A stretch of 34,180 nt of DNA from an uncultured Bacteroidales bacterium (GCA_947303735.1 CAMYZD010000012.1:1-34180); one strand, 5' to 3'. Numbered from the stretch's first letter, positions 19,201 through 27,415 are shown. Notes: generated by a model from the sequence alone, not told the origin. Made by a program: numbers and translations.

Positions 19201-22200
19201 TAATGGTGTCGTTAGTCGGCACGGTGTCACCCGTAATTGACACTACGGCAGTGACAGTGTGACGTCCGGGAGTGAAGTGGGTACTTAGCAGAGGAACTGT
19301 TCTATTGTAACCCAGCGGCAGGTTGTTTGCGTTGCCACTGACTTCTTGCCAGCTACCATTGTCAATCTTGTATCGTAGTGTATAGTTGGTGATGTCATAG
19401 TTGCCTCGGTTCTCCAGCACAACATCGAGATTAGTGGTGTCGCAGGAAGCAATGATCGTCGTGTCAAGCGCCTCGGGCCATCCGAGTGATGCGTCATTGT
19501 CGGGGATATTGGTGACATTGATATAAATGGTAGTAGTATCGCTCTCACATCCGACAGGTTCGAGGAAGCCGAAGAGGATATCGGGTCGGTTGTTACCCTT
19601 AGTACCGGTGGTCTGTGAGGCCTGGTCAGTAGTGGCGTTTTGCTTGGTAATAACAGTATTGGCTTGGGCTGTGTAGCGCGTTTTTAATCCATTGGCGGGT
19701 CCGGCGGCATTCAAAGCACGAGTAATCTCAATGACGATGCTCGATGTGCCGTCCCAGGTGAAGGTACTATCTAAGGTGTGTTTCACCCATCCCATGTCGT
19801 CGTGGGTGAAAGTATAGTTATTACGATTGTATACTTGGGTCAGTCCGGTGAGGAACGAGGTGTTGGCAAACACAGTCTGGGAGACGGCCCCCATCTTGAT
19901 GGTGAAATAGCTAAAGGTGAAAGAATTCACGCCTACGCCGTAGTCCTCGATGTAGAATGAGAGAGAACTAATGTCTCCTGCTCCGTGGCCAGCGTCAATC
20001 ATCTGTTGGGCAGTGATTAGATATTGCTCCTTGACGTAGCGCTGTTTGGGGTTATAGGGCGAAGGATAGTTGTTATTCGCAATAGAAGCCAACGTACCAA
20101 TATGGGTGGTGGCCACGTCTTTCAGAGCGATGGCACGTACGAACATGGTATCGCGGCGATAGATGTAGCTGGTTGTATACGACCCTGAGGTGGTGTCGAG
20201 GGCTACCATGTTATGGTTATACCAAATGGTGTGGTCGCTCGAAGGAAGACCTATGGCAGACATGGTCAGCTGTTCCCCATAGTTGACAGTCTGGATCTGG
20301 GGAACTTGAGGAACAGAGGGTGTGTAGTTGGCATTGAAGTAGCCCGAGTTGGTATCATTGATATGGTTCATATCGTTGCTGACGGCATCGACCCAAACTT
20401 TAATATGGAACACCGTGTCGTGGCTGGTCAACATGTTGAGCGGGGTGGAGAAGGTATGGTTCAACTCTGAGCGGAGACCGATACCCGTAGAGATAGTATC
20501 GATGCAGGTAATAGTTGTGCCTCCGTCAAGGCTATACTTGACTACGAAGGACGGAATGGCAGTGGAGCCATAGTTGTGAATGACCACCGAAATGGGCTCA
20601 GCGGTAGTCAGGTTGCAGCCCGTGTCTACCACAGGAGGATCAACAAATAGGTCGGTGAGAGGAACTCCGGTAACATGAATGTTCACTGCCGAGCGTAAGC
20701 CCTCACAACCATTGTCGAAGTAACGGATGAGGTTGCTTTCGGTTTCGCCTATGTGCATGCGGAGCGAGTCGGTGCTGACCTGCCAGAGTGAGGCAGTGGC
20801 TGTCGGCGCAGCATTGGTGGCGTTGGTAGGCCATGCAATGCGTCGTGCACCAGCGGTAGGAGTATTTGCTGTGTTACCATTTCGAGCTAGGTCAATTGCG
20901 TTGCCAGCCCAAACGGCATTAGGCACCTGTTGGTTGCTCCAAGTGATGGCCTGGGTTGAGGGGGTGGTGATGACTCCGTTGAAGGCAACTGCATCTGCTA
21001 CACCATGACCGTCGCGGTATATGACACCGAAGTTGGCGGTGTAGGCAGGGCTGACAGTTGCAGAGCTAGGTGCAAAGATTGTGCGGGTCGAGTCGCTGGC
21101 ACTGGAGTTGGTTTTGAACTGAAGCACTAGGTTGGCACCTGGCTGGATGGTTACATTGGGCAGCACCCAGATTTTGGCTGCGCTTGAACTGTTGACCACA
21201 ACGATGCTGTCACCTTCCAATTGGGCGGGATAGTCGCCACAGTTGGTCAACTCTACGGCAAAAGCGGTCTGGTTGTTCATCCAGGAAGGCATGGGGTAGG
21301 TGGCTCCTGCGTTGGTACGGTTTACCTGCACCTCGGTAATTTTCACTAGTGGTAGATTACGCTTCTGCGACATGTAGAAAGTCGTATCGTCATATAGAGG
21401 AGTTGTTGTCAAGGTGGGGCCGTAGTAGAATGCAGCTGTGTCTTCTAGGCTGTGGTACCACGAAATACCCGAACGTTGTTGACGTCCGTTACCTGAGGTG
21501 TAGTAGCTCACAGGCCAGGTATTCACACCGGCCGTAGGTGTGATATTGGCAACAGTATTATAAGGTATATTCTGGTTGATGACGGTGGGGGCAGGGGCGG
21601 CATATCTAGAAATGACCGTCCAGATGTTGGTGTCGTTCAAGTCGTCGGGGTCAAGATTGCATTTCACCCACCATTTAATAATATATGTACGGTCTGTATT
21701 ACCAGCACCGCTGGGGAGCGACATGGTGCGGGTTGAAAGGAAGTGGAGTGTGTCGTTAGGTGGGCAGTTGCGGTTGGCCACAAACGACTGCACAGGACCG
21801 TTGTCAATGCTGTAGTATACAGTCAGAGGCGATGCGCTGCTGGCGGTGTAGGTTCCGTTACCGGTGTTACGAATGGCCACCTCTACAGGAATGCTCGAGG
21901 GGGCACCGCAGTAGTCTTCCAGCGGCGTCACAAATTCCACAGGAGTGAAGTCAATCGAGAGGGCTGTGACCTCGTAGGCACCCAAGCTGGGGGCAGTGGC
22001 CGAACGTGTCGACCCAAAGAGGTCGATGGTTACCTCGGGAACGGGTACACCCACATTACGAAGCAGGGCATTGAATGAACGCAGGTCAACGCGGCTCACA
22101 GAGCTATTGGTGTAGTTGGGGTTGCCACTCACCGAGCCGAGGTCGCTAGGCACGGCGTTGCGCCATCCGTTCAGGTTATTGTAGTTCGATCCGCTCAGCT

Positions 22201-25200
22201 TATTCAACACACCGCTGATGGAATAGTAGCAGTTGTGGTCCACATGAAGGGTTGCGGCATTGTCGCCAGGTATGAAGGAGAAGGCGTAGTTCGACGTATC
22301 GAAGGTGGCTATCACGTTGTTCTGGAAATAGCAGTTGCTGATGACGTCGCCACCTAATGTGGCGGCTGCCACGTTCACACGCGTCGGGGCATTCATTCTC
22401 ACCGAGTTGAACACGGTCTTGATATAGGAACCCTTAATGATATTGAGCGGGGTGGTTAACATGTTACTGGTTCCGTCGTCAACCGAGACCAACATGTTGT
22501 TGGCAACAATACAATAGTTGCTGTCTGTACCATGCATGTCCGACACACCGATACAGCAGGTACCCTTAGAGGAGTACACGCGGTTTCGAGTGATGCGTGT
22601 GCCGTTGTGGCAGTATTGGCCAAGGATGATGTAGCTGGCGTTGGTCAGTACGTCATTGGCAAAGATGCTGTCAATCACGGCGGCATCCTGGTTGACAATA
22701 CGGACGGCAGTGTTCACTTGGTTAGTGAAGTCGCTTAGGCGCACTTGGTTGTGTTTTGAACGAGTATCGGGTGCGGCACCTGTAACATCCACGCCAATCG
22801 TACCACCGTAGAAGGTGCAGTTCTCAACCAATAGCGAGTCTGCGTCGCCAGTGTTAATGAGCGACTGGGCCGAATTGTTGATGGAGTTGCTGTCGCTAAA
22901 GTAGCAGTTGAGGAATTGGCAGTTGTTGCTGTTAGTACCCATTTGCACAAGTACGTCGCAGCGATTGTCAGAATATCTGCCGTTGCTGAAATTAATATTG
23001 TTGAACCTGATGCTACGAGCCTCCGTCATGTCGACCAAGGCGGGCACATTGGTCGTGGCTCCACTACGTGCACGGCGGAATGTCACCGTCCCTGTTGGAC
23101 TGGCTGGTTCGAAGAGCACATAGTTGGTTGCTGAGGTTCCAGGAATATAGGGGAACGAAGTGACGTTGTATGTCCCGGAGGGCAACTTGATGGTAAGGGG
23201 TGCATCAATTCCGCAGCGGCTTAGCACATACAGGCAGTTTTCCAATGAGGAGAAATGAGCTCCGGAACCAGTTCCCACGGTGCGGACTCCACTATAAGGA
23301 CCGTCGCAGGCAGCAAATGGAGTGAACGTGGTATCGTTGTAGGGCTCGTGGTCGCGTCTACGTGTCATCTCACTTTCCACATAGATGCTATCGTCCACCC
23401 ATGCTCTGATGGTGTGGTATCCGACTGTGAACAACTGGTTGTCGTTGACATGCACTCTGATACTGTCACCTCCGGCAAGATGCCCCGTCCAGTCATAGTA
23501 GGTGGGGGCTCCATTGTCAATGCGGTACCAAATTCTCACTCCGTTCATATGGCTGGCTCCATAGTTCTTCAACCATACTACAACCGAGTCATTGCCTATG
23601 TTGCAGGGGGTATCGTAATTCGGGTAAGACAGGCCTGAGATGCCGCAGTCATACACTAGCGGTACGTTTTGTGTCTCATAGAATTGCATCCATGGGCGGA
23701 CGGGAGATGTAATACCCATGGCAAAGGCATCGATGCCGGCGCCAAAAAGGTTGTACCCTGACGCAGCGTCGCCCTCGTCGGTGTATACCGATTGCTTGTT
23801 GGTCGGTGCTGGGATATGTTTGATGCTGTTGGCCGAGGGATTGATGTTTCCGTCGTATAGCACTTGCACTACCAAGTCCGAACCAGCATAAAAGAACGTA
23901 TCCTGTAAGTTCACCGTCTTATACGAACCGGCAGCGGCCTGCTCGATGACGAATAACGAATCGTATACTATCTGCATCTCCGATGTCGAGAATGCTCCAT
24001 TGGAAGCAGGACGGTTTATCGAGTAGGGGACATTCATCATTCTGAACTGTAAGCGAGGCCGTACCACTGTGCCAGGCGAAGCGGTCACAATAAAGCGGAA
24101 GTTTTTGATGTATCCTGGGCCAAACCCCATTTCTGCCATCGTCACACTGTCGTATATCCATTCCGACCGGTTGTCGGCCAAATTCGGGAAGGGGAATGTA
24201 GAACTGTTGGTCTGGTTCCCCTGAGGTGATGCCGTGTGAGTCCGACCTCGAACACACCTGAATGTCTTCCATTGGCTGGCATTCTTGGGGAAGTATGCTG
24301 TATTGCTGTTCGTGGTTGAATCTTTTGCTATCATGTGATAGTGAATCAAGGTGTCATAGCCGTACAGGGGGATTCTTCCGATAAATCTGTTGCTGCTACC
24401 TTGACGATACATTGGGGCAATCAGTTTGGTGGGATTGTTTCCTACCCGATACTCCAGAAACACAGAGTCGCTGTTAATACCTTGTGGTACAGAGGTCGTC
24501 ACGTCTGCCACCACTTTGGCTCCACGGCTGCTGGGGTAGTTGAGATGGTCGGGGAAGGAAATCATGTTGATGGTGGGATTCTTGATCTGTTGGCTGGAAG
24601 CAACTACGTTGATGTCGTCAAGATACCACGCATCAGTGGCGGTGGCGGCAGTTCTTGGTGCCAAGCGGAAACGTATTATTATTTTCTTATTCTCCTGGAG
24701 TACATTCGTTAACAGCTGGTCTAGATTGAAACGTTCCTTTTTCCACAACGTGTTGTTCACCGCGGTCGAGTGTTCCCAAAATCCATAAGAATACTTACTG
24801 AACGAAGTGGTGGAGCCGTAGTCAGCGCAGCCTCCATCCGATGCGTCATAGTGAGTTCCGTTTAGGAGAATCCAGTCATTGTCTGTCTGGTGGGCAAGTT
24901 TTGCCTCAATCATACACACTTCAGATGGCGAGGCTGTCCTAAGCGGGTGGACGTAGGCAATGTGCATGAACTCAAAAACGTAGTAGTTCAGGTTGGCGTA
25001 GGCAGAAAAGTCAATGGTGTCCAACGTCATCACAATTTGTGTACTCTGGGTGTGGAGCATCCTCATCGAACGGTTGCCACCTGACACAATGGTCGTCTGC
25101 GGGGCTGCATTAGTGTTCGACACTGAGTAAGCGGAGTCGGGGGTTCCTACTTCGAAATCCAGTGAGTACATGTGGATGATTTGTGCGTGGGACACGATTG

Positions 25201-25246
25201 CCGATAGGGCAAATACCAATCCTAGGAGCAAAAATCTTTTTTTCAT
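13286..25246 (-). CDS. Giant multidomain cell-surface protein with T9SS type A sorting domain
   Basis: This 3986-residue protein has a signal peptide (1-21, SHA|Q) and a type A T9SS sorting domain (about 3903-3986: LEQNYPNPYDG, VTDVVGRLV, LPSGVYYYGI, final KMIIR). Between them lie a MAM/jelly-roll-like domain (25-215) and two right-handed parallel beta-helix modules (about 650-1095 and 2025-2475), each ending in a GAYE motif. There is a lamin-tail-like domain (1300-1515). Three Ig-like segments lie near 1222-1299, 1645-1710 and 2745-2828. About a dozen CARDB-like modules are recognised by a V.N.G pattern, for example near 530, 1527, 2834, 3450 and 3677. A degenerate GEVED-like domain (2983-3135, IDYNRDGKYDF) and a second jelly-roll (3260-3447, DGFAIDNF) follow. 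No catalytic site is recognised. It is probably an adhesin or matrix protein; the beta-helices could also bind or cleave glycans. Confidence 0.88.
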   Translation of the reverse strand: MKKRFLLLGLVFALSAIVSHAQIIHMYSLDFEVGTPDSAYSVSNTNAAPQTTIVSGGNRSMRMLHTQSTQIVMTLDTIDFSAYANLNYYVFEFMHIAYVHPLRTASPSEVCMIEAKLAHQTDNDWILLNGTHYDASDGGCADYGSTTSFSKYSYGFWEHSTAVNNTLWKKERFNLDQLLTNVLQENKKIIIRFRLAPRTAATATDAWYLDDINVVASSQQIKNPTINMISFPDHLNYPSSRGAKVVADVTTSVPQGINSDSVFLEYRVGNNPTKLIAPMYRQGSSNRFIGRIPLYGYDTLIHYHMIAKDSTTNSNTAYFPKNASQWKTFRCVRGRTHTASPQGNQTNSSTFPFPNLADNRSEWIYDSVTMAEMGFGPGYIKNFRFIVTASPGTVVRPRLQFRMMNVPYSINRPASNGAFSTSEMQIVYDSLFVIEQAAAGSYKTVNLQDTFFYAGSDLVVQVLYDGNINPSANSIKHIPAPTNKQSVYTDEGDAASGYNLFGAGIDAFAMGITSPVRPWMQFYETQNVPLVYDCGISGLSYPNYDTPCNIGNDSVVVWLKNYGASHMNGVRIWYRIDNGAPTYYDWTGHLAGGDSIRVHVNDNQLFTVGYHTIRAWVDDSIYVESEMTRRRDHEPYNDTTFTPFAACDGPYSGVRTVGTGSGAHFSSLENCLYVLSRCGIDAPLTIKLPSGTYNVTSFPYIPGTSATNYVLFEPASPTGTVTFRRARSGATTNVPALVDMTEARSIRFNNINFSNGRYSDNRCDVLVQMGTNSNNCQFLNCYFSDSNSINNSAQSLINTGDADSLLVENCTFYGGTIGVDVTGAAPDTRSKHNQVRLSDFTNQVNTAVRIVNQDAAVIDSIFANDVLTNASYIILGQYCHNGTRITRNRVYSSKGTCCIGVSDMHGTDSNYCIVANNMLVSVDDGTSNMLTTPLNIIKGSYIKTVFNSVRMNAPTRVNVAAATLGGDVISNCYFQNNVIATFDTSNYAFSFIPGDNAATLHVDHNCYYSISGVLNKLSGSNYNNLNGWRNAVPSDLGSVSGNPNYTNSSVSRVDLRSFNALLRNVGVPVPEVTIDLFGSTRSATAPSLGAYEVTALSIDFTPVEFVTPLEDYCGAPSSIPVEVAIRNTGNGTYTASSASPLTVYYSIDNGPVQSFVANRNCPPNDTLHFLSTRTMSLPSGAGNTDRTYIIKWWVKCNLDPDDLNDTNIWTVISRYAAPAPTVINQNIPYNTVANITPTAGVNTWPVSYYTSGNGRQQRSGISWYHSLEDTAAFYYGPTLTTTPLYDDTTFYMSQKRNLPLVKITEVQVNRTNAGATYPMPSWMNNQTAFAVELTNCGDYPAQLEGDSIVVVNSSSAAKIWVLPNVTIQPGANLVLQFKTNSSASDSTRTIFAPSSATVSPAYTANFGVIYRDGHGVADAVAFNGVITTPSTQAITWSNQQVPNAVWAGNAIDLARNGNTANTPTAGARRIAWPTNATNAAPTATASLWQVSTDSLRMHIGETESNLIRYFDNGCEGLRSAVNIHVTGVPLTDLFVDPPVVDTGCNLTTAEPISVVIHNYGSTAIPSFVVKYSLDGGTTITCIDTISTGIGLRSELNHTFSTPLNMLTSHDTVFHIKVWVDAVSNDMNHINDTNSGYFNANYTPSVPQVPQIQTVNYGEQLTMSAIGLPSSDHTIWYNHNMVALDTTSGSYTTSYIYRRDTMFVRAIALKDVATTHIGTLASIANNNYPSPYNPKQRYVKEQYLITAQQMIDAGHGAGDISSLSFYIEDYGVGVNSFTFSYFTIKMGAVSQTVFANTSFLTGLTQVYNRNNYTFTHDDMGWVKHTLDSTFTWDGTSSIVIEITRALNAAGPANGLKTRYTAQANTVITKQNATTDQASQTTGTKGNNRPDILFGFLEPVGCESDTTTIYINVTNIPDNDASLGWPEALDTTIIASCDTTNLDVVLENRGNYDITNYTLRYKIDNGSWQEVSGNANNLPLGYNRTVPLLSTHFTPGRHTVTAVVSITGDTVPTNDTIIRTFNVRFCSGTYTIGTCMGSDFPNITTALDTLHNAGVAGAIVFELCEETFNEQLDFGAVDGADANNTITFRTITGATDRATITFTPTNASNYVFQMNGAEHIIFDSINFYANYTSGSGNNIFANVTKIENSNYISFLNCILRSKKTTASSTNANVMLLGDNNHFITINNCLLDSGYYAVRSINNNYSDNISILNSDILNFWYMGVYLRNSDTVIVNGDSIASGVTVASKPLTGIYLANSNHASVQRNYVHLIDSRNGGKRGIALFKCRGTNIDRVTVYNNMVSLYGTGVASLSSSAIWVDSLSKHVSVYYNTCNLYAGANQSNTRTFSCQNSSYIHALNNIFKNESKGFAYYVAIDTCMSSSNYNVYWTNADTHATTGVIKFAFWGVNCNNLDSLKLLNHADNNSYQTLPYFVDSIYNLSTLLAQFADKAQYNPDVITDIKGCIRPQIPKPTIGAYEFNCIRETHDVAVADITEPYVPAVTTGANPTVLNIETDSIMVRVKFFNNGTAVENNLTWHCYLADVSPLVSSETRTINRLAAQAFVEDSVLLQSPLGIVDTQRVVVVINMNSNVVDQRPEDNIDTAEVFIYPAYDLQVVSVAVDSTCDPAHCRMYSVPLRYTLRNNGKKDFPGDFTFTLGYDFYCHQPSTQSFPNFPGSSSLDVQTFAGTDLPVGTQREVTLSTAYEPNLYPTGTLLDITARLRGFVTAQYDIKQFNDTTNYINITSNHTPEAPVAHDTMVDYGTYGNLWATQGESRVVRWTRDTTNGSFFYNGNNNYTRSTHWSNTPQYFHDSSYYLYCLSSKNCTSYYSNINVGINMPLTYDVSISEVRSPRGSGRVYLEKDTVTLRVVNYGSQPISNIPLAFKFMNANGRVTYLEVHDTLRHTIPGRVGDNVSYYDHTFGGCLDDTAMLMINQPLSNTTFTLNAWVYHPDDQQRGNDTLRTVHTFRSLAENTYDTINKYAPTSPAGFDITRVSYNELDNVMPDLIGYDNLWLGSYNPTNAEVPTLFVRRGTQDTLTIEVANNQDELDSSSAASLYVIIDYNRDGKYDFNGKENITKSLLAKAIKVRSRRPTKIPLTIPDYAHYGYTRMLVWVHGDSTLIVNGLETASAFENGQMQQYLIYIQEDCMLDSVDAALTRVVSPRNHIVTDTDHHVTIMLANKGSETLTHAAINYQFVNHSDPFYQGTINWNGELEPGMSTPVTIDSVNFPEGTTNLHCTVEVEGDTFHTTNNTLQYQYHRYYVVELRFIDSFDQSIDKWYAPVGYNNFTRNYFERGMPAKSTISSAYSQPNAYITSATESIVSGKHGNRSVLYTPIINIQQIRPDTINFLLSKSIAEGAILIMEYLNYQGQWVRVEDPNFRWGTDEQSTWYDTEDGWTSSSINGAYNYYMFPTSLISGEFGQHVQFRFVFTTPVTTSPASNFGDGFAIDNFVIGRARRSVDVGVREIIYPVNPQFGETIYPRVRIHNYGYDSIHNFTVCYKPYGTYLPHEAICTEWIPAGESIEYEFPTPFVVTNEFPDTFQICAFTKVQSDYYRDNDTTCNLFGLSPLANDLYLYAINSPLASAVAGDSIDITLRLRNFGQNEIDECDVSYIYNNNDTVTEHIRFADYIGRNLGSTEFFNYTFRHRERATMGTMRLSTWCNYRYDVYPYNDSIFKEIAGIAAITDIQATASMVDLRSPRDYHICIVLDNVGARAANDFTVGFYIDRDTSTRVEETFHRDRPLPAGGHAVHRFAQPVESRSGTWDYVTSYCVVHDDTNQRNDTTTVIQPYLTDMQLVKYQVEENMSDSCRIRAVVRSNGNISFFNNFRLFYTINGAPEQSQYFPANSVVWAPGETRHVLLNKKIAKSPTREYTGSGHIMMPNLDSDPSNDQTSIIEVINYFEDIPNVNEPDFVLEQNYPNPYDGTTRIEFALPYSGTTRFFVTDVVGRLVHEETARYDEGRHTISFSKGTLPSGVYYYGIEFEGQRRMHKMIIR

Positions 25247-25333
25247 TTGTATTTTATATTTTATTTGTTTACAATGATTAACAACTCAAAAAGGGGTAGT
25301 TTGATAAGGTAAAACTACACTTTTTTGAACTTA

Positions 25334-25364
25334 CAAAGTTACAAAGAAAAATTGACATAGCAAC
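25334..25364 (-). promoter_or_regulatory. Bacteroidota-type promoter for the giant surface-protein gene
   Basis: The minus strand has GTTG (25364-25361) as the -33 element, exactly 19 bases, then TAACTTTG (25341-25334), a full TAnnTTTG -7 box. This is the best promoter in the window. Transcription would start near 25327, leaving an A+T-rich leader of about 80 bases before the ATG at 25246. It probably also drives tilS and the addA-like gene. Confidence 0.72.
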
Positions 25365-25659
25365 TTTTTTTTTATTTTTATATTTATTTATAGGTTTTTC
25401 AATGCGACATTACTTCCATTGAGGGCATAATATTCCCTTCACACTATATTCTTACAAAATACCCAAATTCGTCACCCCTACACCCCGTTTTTTATGTTTT
25501 TTTAACTCTCTGCGGGCAAAACTGGTATCTATTCTGCCTATTCAGGAGTGGGAGTTGTGTGCTAAAACACATAGGGGGCATTCAAGTTTCAATTTTCAAT
25601 AATTAGGGTTTTATCGGAGGACAAAAGTGACAACCTAAATCAGCAACCACACAGGCCGC

Positions 25660-25692
25660 CGTAGGTCCAGTGTAGGTTCGCTGTAGGTTCGC
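25660..25692. repeat. Three-unit 11-bp tandem repeat
   Basis: Three units follow without gaps: CGTAGGTCCAG (25660-25670), TGTAGGTTCGC (25671-25681) and TGTAGGTTCGC (25682-25692). The last unit runs into the palindrome at 25690-25703. It is non-coding on both strands as far as can be seen. Confidence 0.8.
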
Positions 25693-25791
25693 TTCCCGAA
25701 GCGGACAAAGGGCGTCTCTTCAGAGGCACTACAGAGGGCTTACATTGAGGCAAGAAATAGCGATAGGGAGAGTATGCTAACGCTTTGTATA

Positions 25792-25820
25792 ATCACTTTT
25801 CTTTTTACCCCGAAAGTGAT
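25792..25820. repeat. Inverted repeat, 8-bp arms
   Basis: ATCACTTT (25792-25799) and AAAGTGAT (25813-25820) are exact reverse complements around a 13-base pyrimidine-rich loop. Function is unknown: it could be a weak bidirectional terminator or a protein-binding site. It lacks a clear T run after the stem. Confidence 0.5.
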
Positions 25821-25875
25821 CTGTCCAATGTTAGTTATCAAAAAGCGAGAGTGGATGAATGATTACGCAAAGCTA

Positions 25876-25897
25876 TTCACAAAGAGCAGTTTGTGAA
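25876..25897 (-). terminator. Hairpin downstream of rlmB, possible terminator
   Basis: TTCACAAA and TTTGTGAA form a perfect 8-bp stem with a 6-base loop, 29 bases past the rlmB stop in its transcription direction. It is the only strong stem just after that operon. There is no long T run, so intrinsic termination is plausible but not certain. Confidence 0.45.
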
Positions 25898-25926
25898 GGT
25901 CGAAGGATTGGATGTATAAATGTTGG

Positions 25927-26709
25927 TTAGCCTCTTTGCCGAAGCACTTCGTACATGAACACAGCAGCAGCAACGCTGACGTTGAGTGACTGTATCTGCC
26001 CTAAAATGGGAAGTTTGGCTCGGGCGTCAGCCAGTTTTAGCAGGTCAGGACTGATGCCGGTCTCTTCGGCTCCCATTATCAGTAGGGTGGGTTGCTTGAA
26101 GTCTACCTCCAGATAGTTTGTTGCACCTTTCTCTGTTGCTGCCACAACCTGCATTCCACTCTGTTTGGCCAAGTTAAGCACGGTCTTGAGGTTCCCTTCC
26201 CGGCAGATGGGTACTCGTAGCAGTGCCCCCGAGGAGGTCTTTACCGCATCGTCACTTACCTGAGCGCTTCCGTGGTCGGGGATGATAACGGCGTCTACTC
26301 CCGTGCATTCGGCAGTACGGACGATGGCTCCAAAGTTGCGTACGTCGGTGATGCGGTCTAGCATCAGCAGCACAGGAGCCTCTTTCTCTTCCATCAGTCT
26401 AGGTATTAGCTCTAAGGCATGGTGGTATTGGATGGGGGCAACGAGTGCCACCACCCCTTGGTGGTTGCCTTTGGTGAGGCGGTTTAGTTTCTCGACCGGT
26501 ACATATTGAAAGGGTATGCCTCTCTCTTTAATGCGGTTTCTTAGGTCGCCGGCCAATGCGCCGGTCAGCCCGTTCTGCAGCAGCACGCGGTCTATTTGGG
26601 CGTCGCTGTCTATGGCTTCTATTACCGGCCGAAGGCCGTAGATGGTTGAAGTGGAGGCTGGTGTGGCTTTGCCTTCAGGGCTCTTGGGGGGCTTGTTGTT
26701 CTGTATCAT
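25927..26709 (-). CDS. rlmB: 23S rRNA (guanosine-2'-O)-methyltransferase, RlmB/TrmH family
   Basis: This 260-residue SPOUT-class methyltransferase carries all three SpoU/TrmH motifs. They are DRITDVRNFGAIVRTAECTG near residues 118-137 with its catalytic Arg, LIMGAEETGIS, and LPILGQIQSLNVSVAAAVFMYEVL at the C-terminus, which forms the AdoMet-binding knot. An N-terminal substrate-binding domain (YGLRPVIEAI, later GNHQGVVALVAP) is characteristic of RlmB, which methylates the 2'-O of a guanosine in the 23S peptidyl-transferase region (G2251 in E. coli). The first 20 residues are a Lys/Pro/Ser-rich tail. It begins four bases after lolD and ends the leftward hutI-lolD-rlmB run. TrmH-type tRNA specificity cannot be fully excluded. 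Confidence 0.88.
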   Translation of the reverse strand: MIQNNKPPKSPEGKATPASTSTIYGLRPVIEAIDSDAQIDRVLLQNGLTGALAGDLRNRIKERGIPFQYVPVEKLNRLTKGNHQGVVALVAPIQYHHALELIPRLMEEKEAPVLLMLDRITDVRNFGAIVRTAECTGVDAVIIPDHGSAQVSDDAVKTSSGALLRVPICREGNLKTVLNLAKQSGMQVVAATEKGATNYLEVDFKQPTLLIMGAEETGISPDLLKLADARAKLPILGQIQSLNVSVAAAVFMYEVLRQRG

Positions 26710-26712
26710 AGG

Positions 26713-27405
26713 CTATACGATGACTCCGTCGCGGAGCATAATTTGACGGTCTGCTTTTTGGGCTAGGGTGGTATTATGGGTTACGATGACAAAGGTCTGT
26801 CGGTATTGGTCGCGCAGTTTGAAGAACAGGTCGTGCAACTCTTCGGCGTGGTGAGTGTCCAAGTTGCCTGAAGGCTCGTCGGCCAGCACCACTGCCGGGT
26901 GGTTGATAAGGGCGCGTGCCACGGCAAAACGTTGCTGCTCACCACCCGACAGCTGGGCGGGTTTGTGGCTTGCACGTGCCTCTACGTTAAGGAACTGCAA
27001 CAGCCGCATGGCCTCTTCTGTCGCTTCGGCCATGCTTCGCCCAGCAATAAGGGCTGGAAGACACACGTTCTCCAAAGCGGTGAATTCGGGCAGCAGATTG
27101 TGAAACTGAAACACAAAACCGATGTGACGGTTGCGGAAGTTGGCCATTCCCTTCTCATCCAAGCGGGTTACGTCCACTTGGTTGGTGCTGCTGGGACTCG
27201 TCTTCTCTTCACTGTTGTGAATGGTGTAGCAGATCCTTCCGCTGTCAGGGCGGTCAAGGGTGCCCAACAATTGTAGCAGGGTGGTTTTTCCAGCACCCGA
27301 GGCACCGACAATGCTGACCACCTCGCCTTCCCCGATAGTTAGGTCGATGTCACGCAGCACATGTAGGTTGCCGTATGATTTGTTTAGTTTCTCTACGGTT
27401 ATCAT
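26713..27405 (-). CDS. ABC transporter ATP-binding protein, LolD/MacB-like
   Basis: This 230-residue ATPase has every ABC motif: Walker A GASGAGKT (34-41), Q-loop Gln100 ([18 protein letters not shown]), signature LSGGEQQR (152-159), Walker B with ADEPSGNLD (175-183) and switch His210. The [10 protein letters not shown] and SGNLD sequences are typical of the LolD branch, which powers lipoprotein release by LolCE. A Ser/Thr-rich insertion of about 15 residues lies at 62-78. The ATG at 27403-27405 is chosen over an upstream in-frame ATG at 27486 because the latter would overlap hutI by 71 bases and add a non-homologous, Arg-rich tail. No LolCE or MacB permease is nearby, so the partner is unknown. 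It begins 10 bases after hutI. Confidence 0.88.
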   Translation of the reverse strand: MITVEKLNKSYGNLHVLRDIDLTIGEGEVVSIVGASGAGKTTLLQLLGTLDRPDSGRICYTIHNSEEKTSPSSTNQVDVTRLDEKGMANFRNRHIGFVFQFHNLLPEFTALENVCLPALIAGRSMAEATEEAMRLLQFLNVEARASHKPAQLSGGEQQRFAVARALINHPAVVLADEPSGNLDTHHAEELHDLFFKLRDQYRQTFVIVTHNTTLAQKADRQIMLRDGVIV

Positions 27406-27415
27406 ATTCCTAGCA

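Larger units (their letters stand above)
25247..25926. other. 680-base intergenic region between the giant gene and rlmB
   Basis: No gene is supported here. Next to the giant gene is its promoter (25334-25364) in A+T-rich DNA. The middle (about 25640-25760) is richer in G+C and holds a three-unit 11-bp repeat plus the small palindrome CGCTTC-CC-GAAGCG at 25690-25703. Toward rlmB there are two clear inverted repeats (25792-25820 and 25876-25897). No tRNA-like fold was recognised. The sampled + strand base skew changes sign around this gap. Confidence 0.6.

Noticed and set aside
25247-25926. A dif site at the skew change
   Set aside because: No 28-base sequence with the expected XerC/XerD half-site layout could be recognised by eye.
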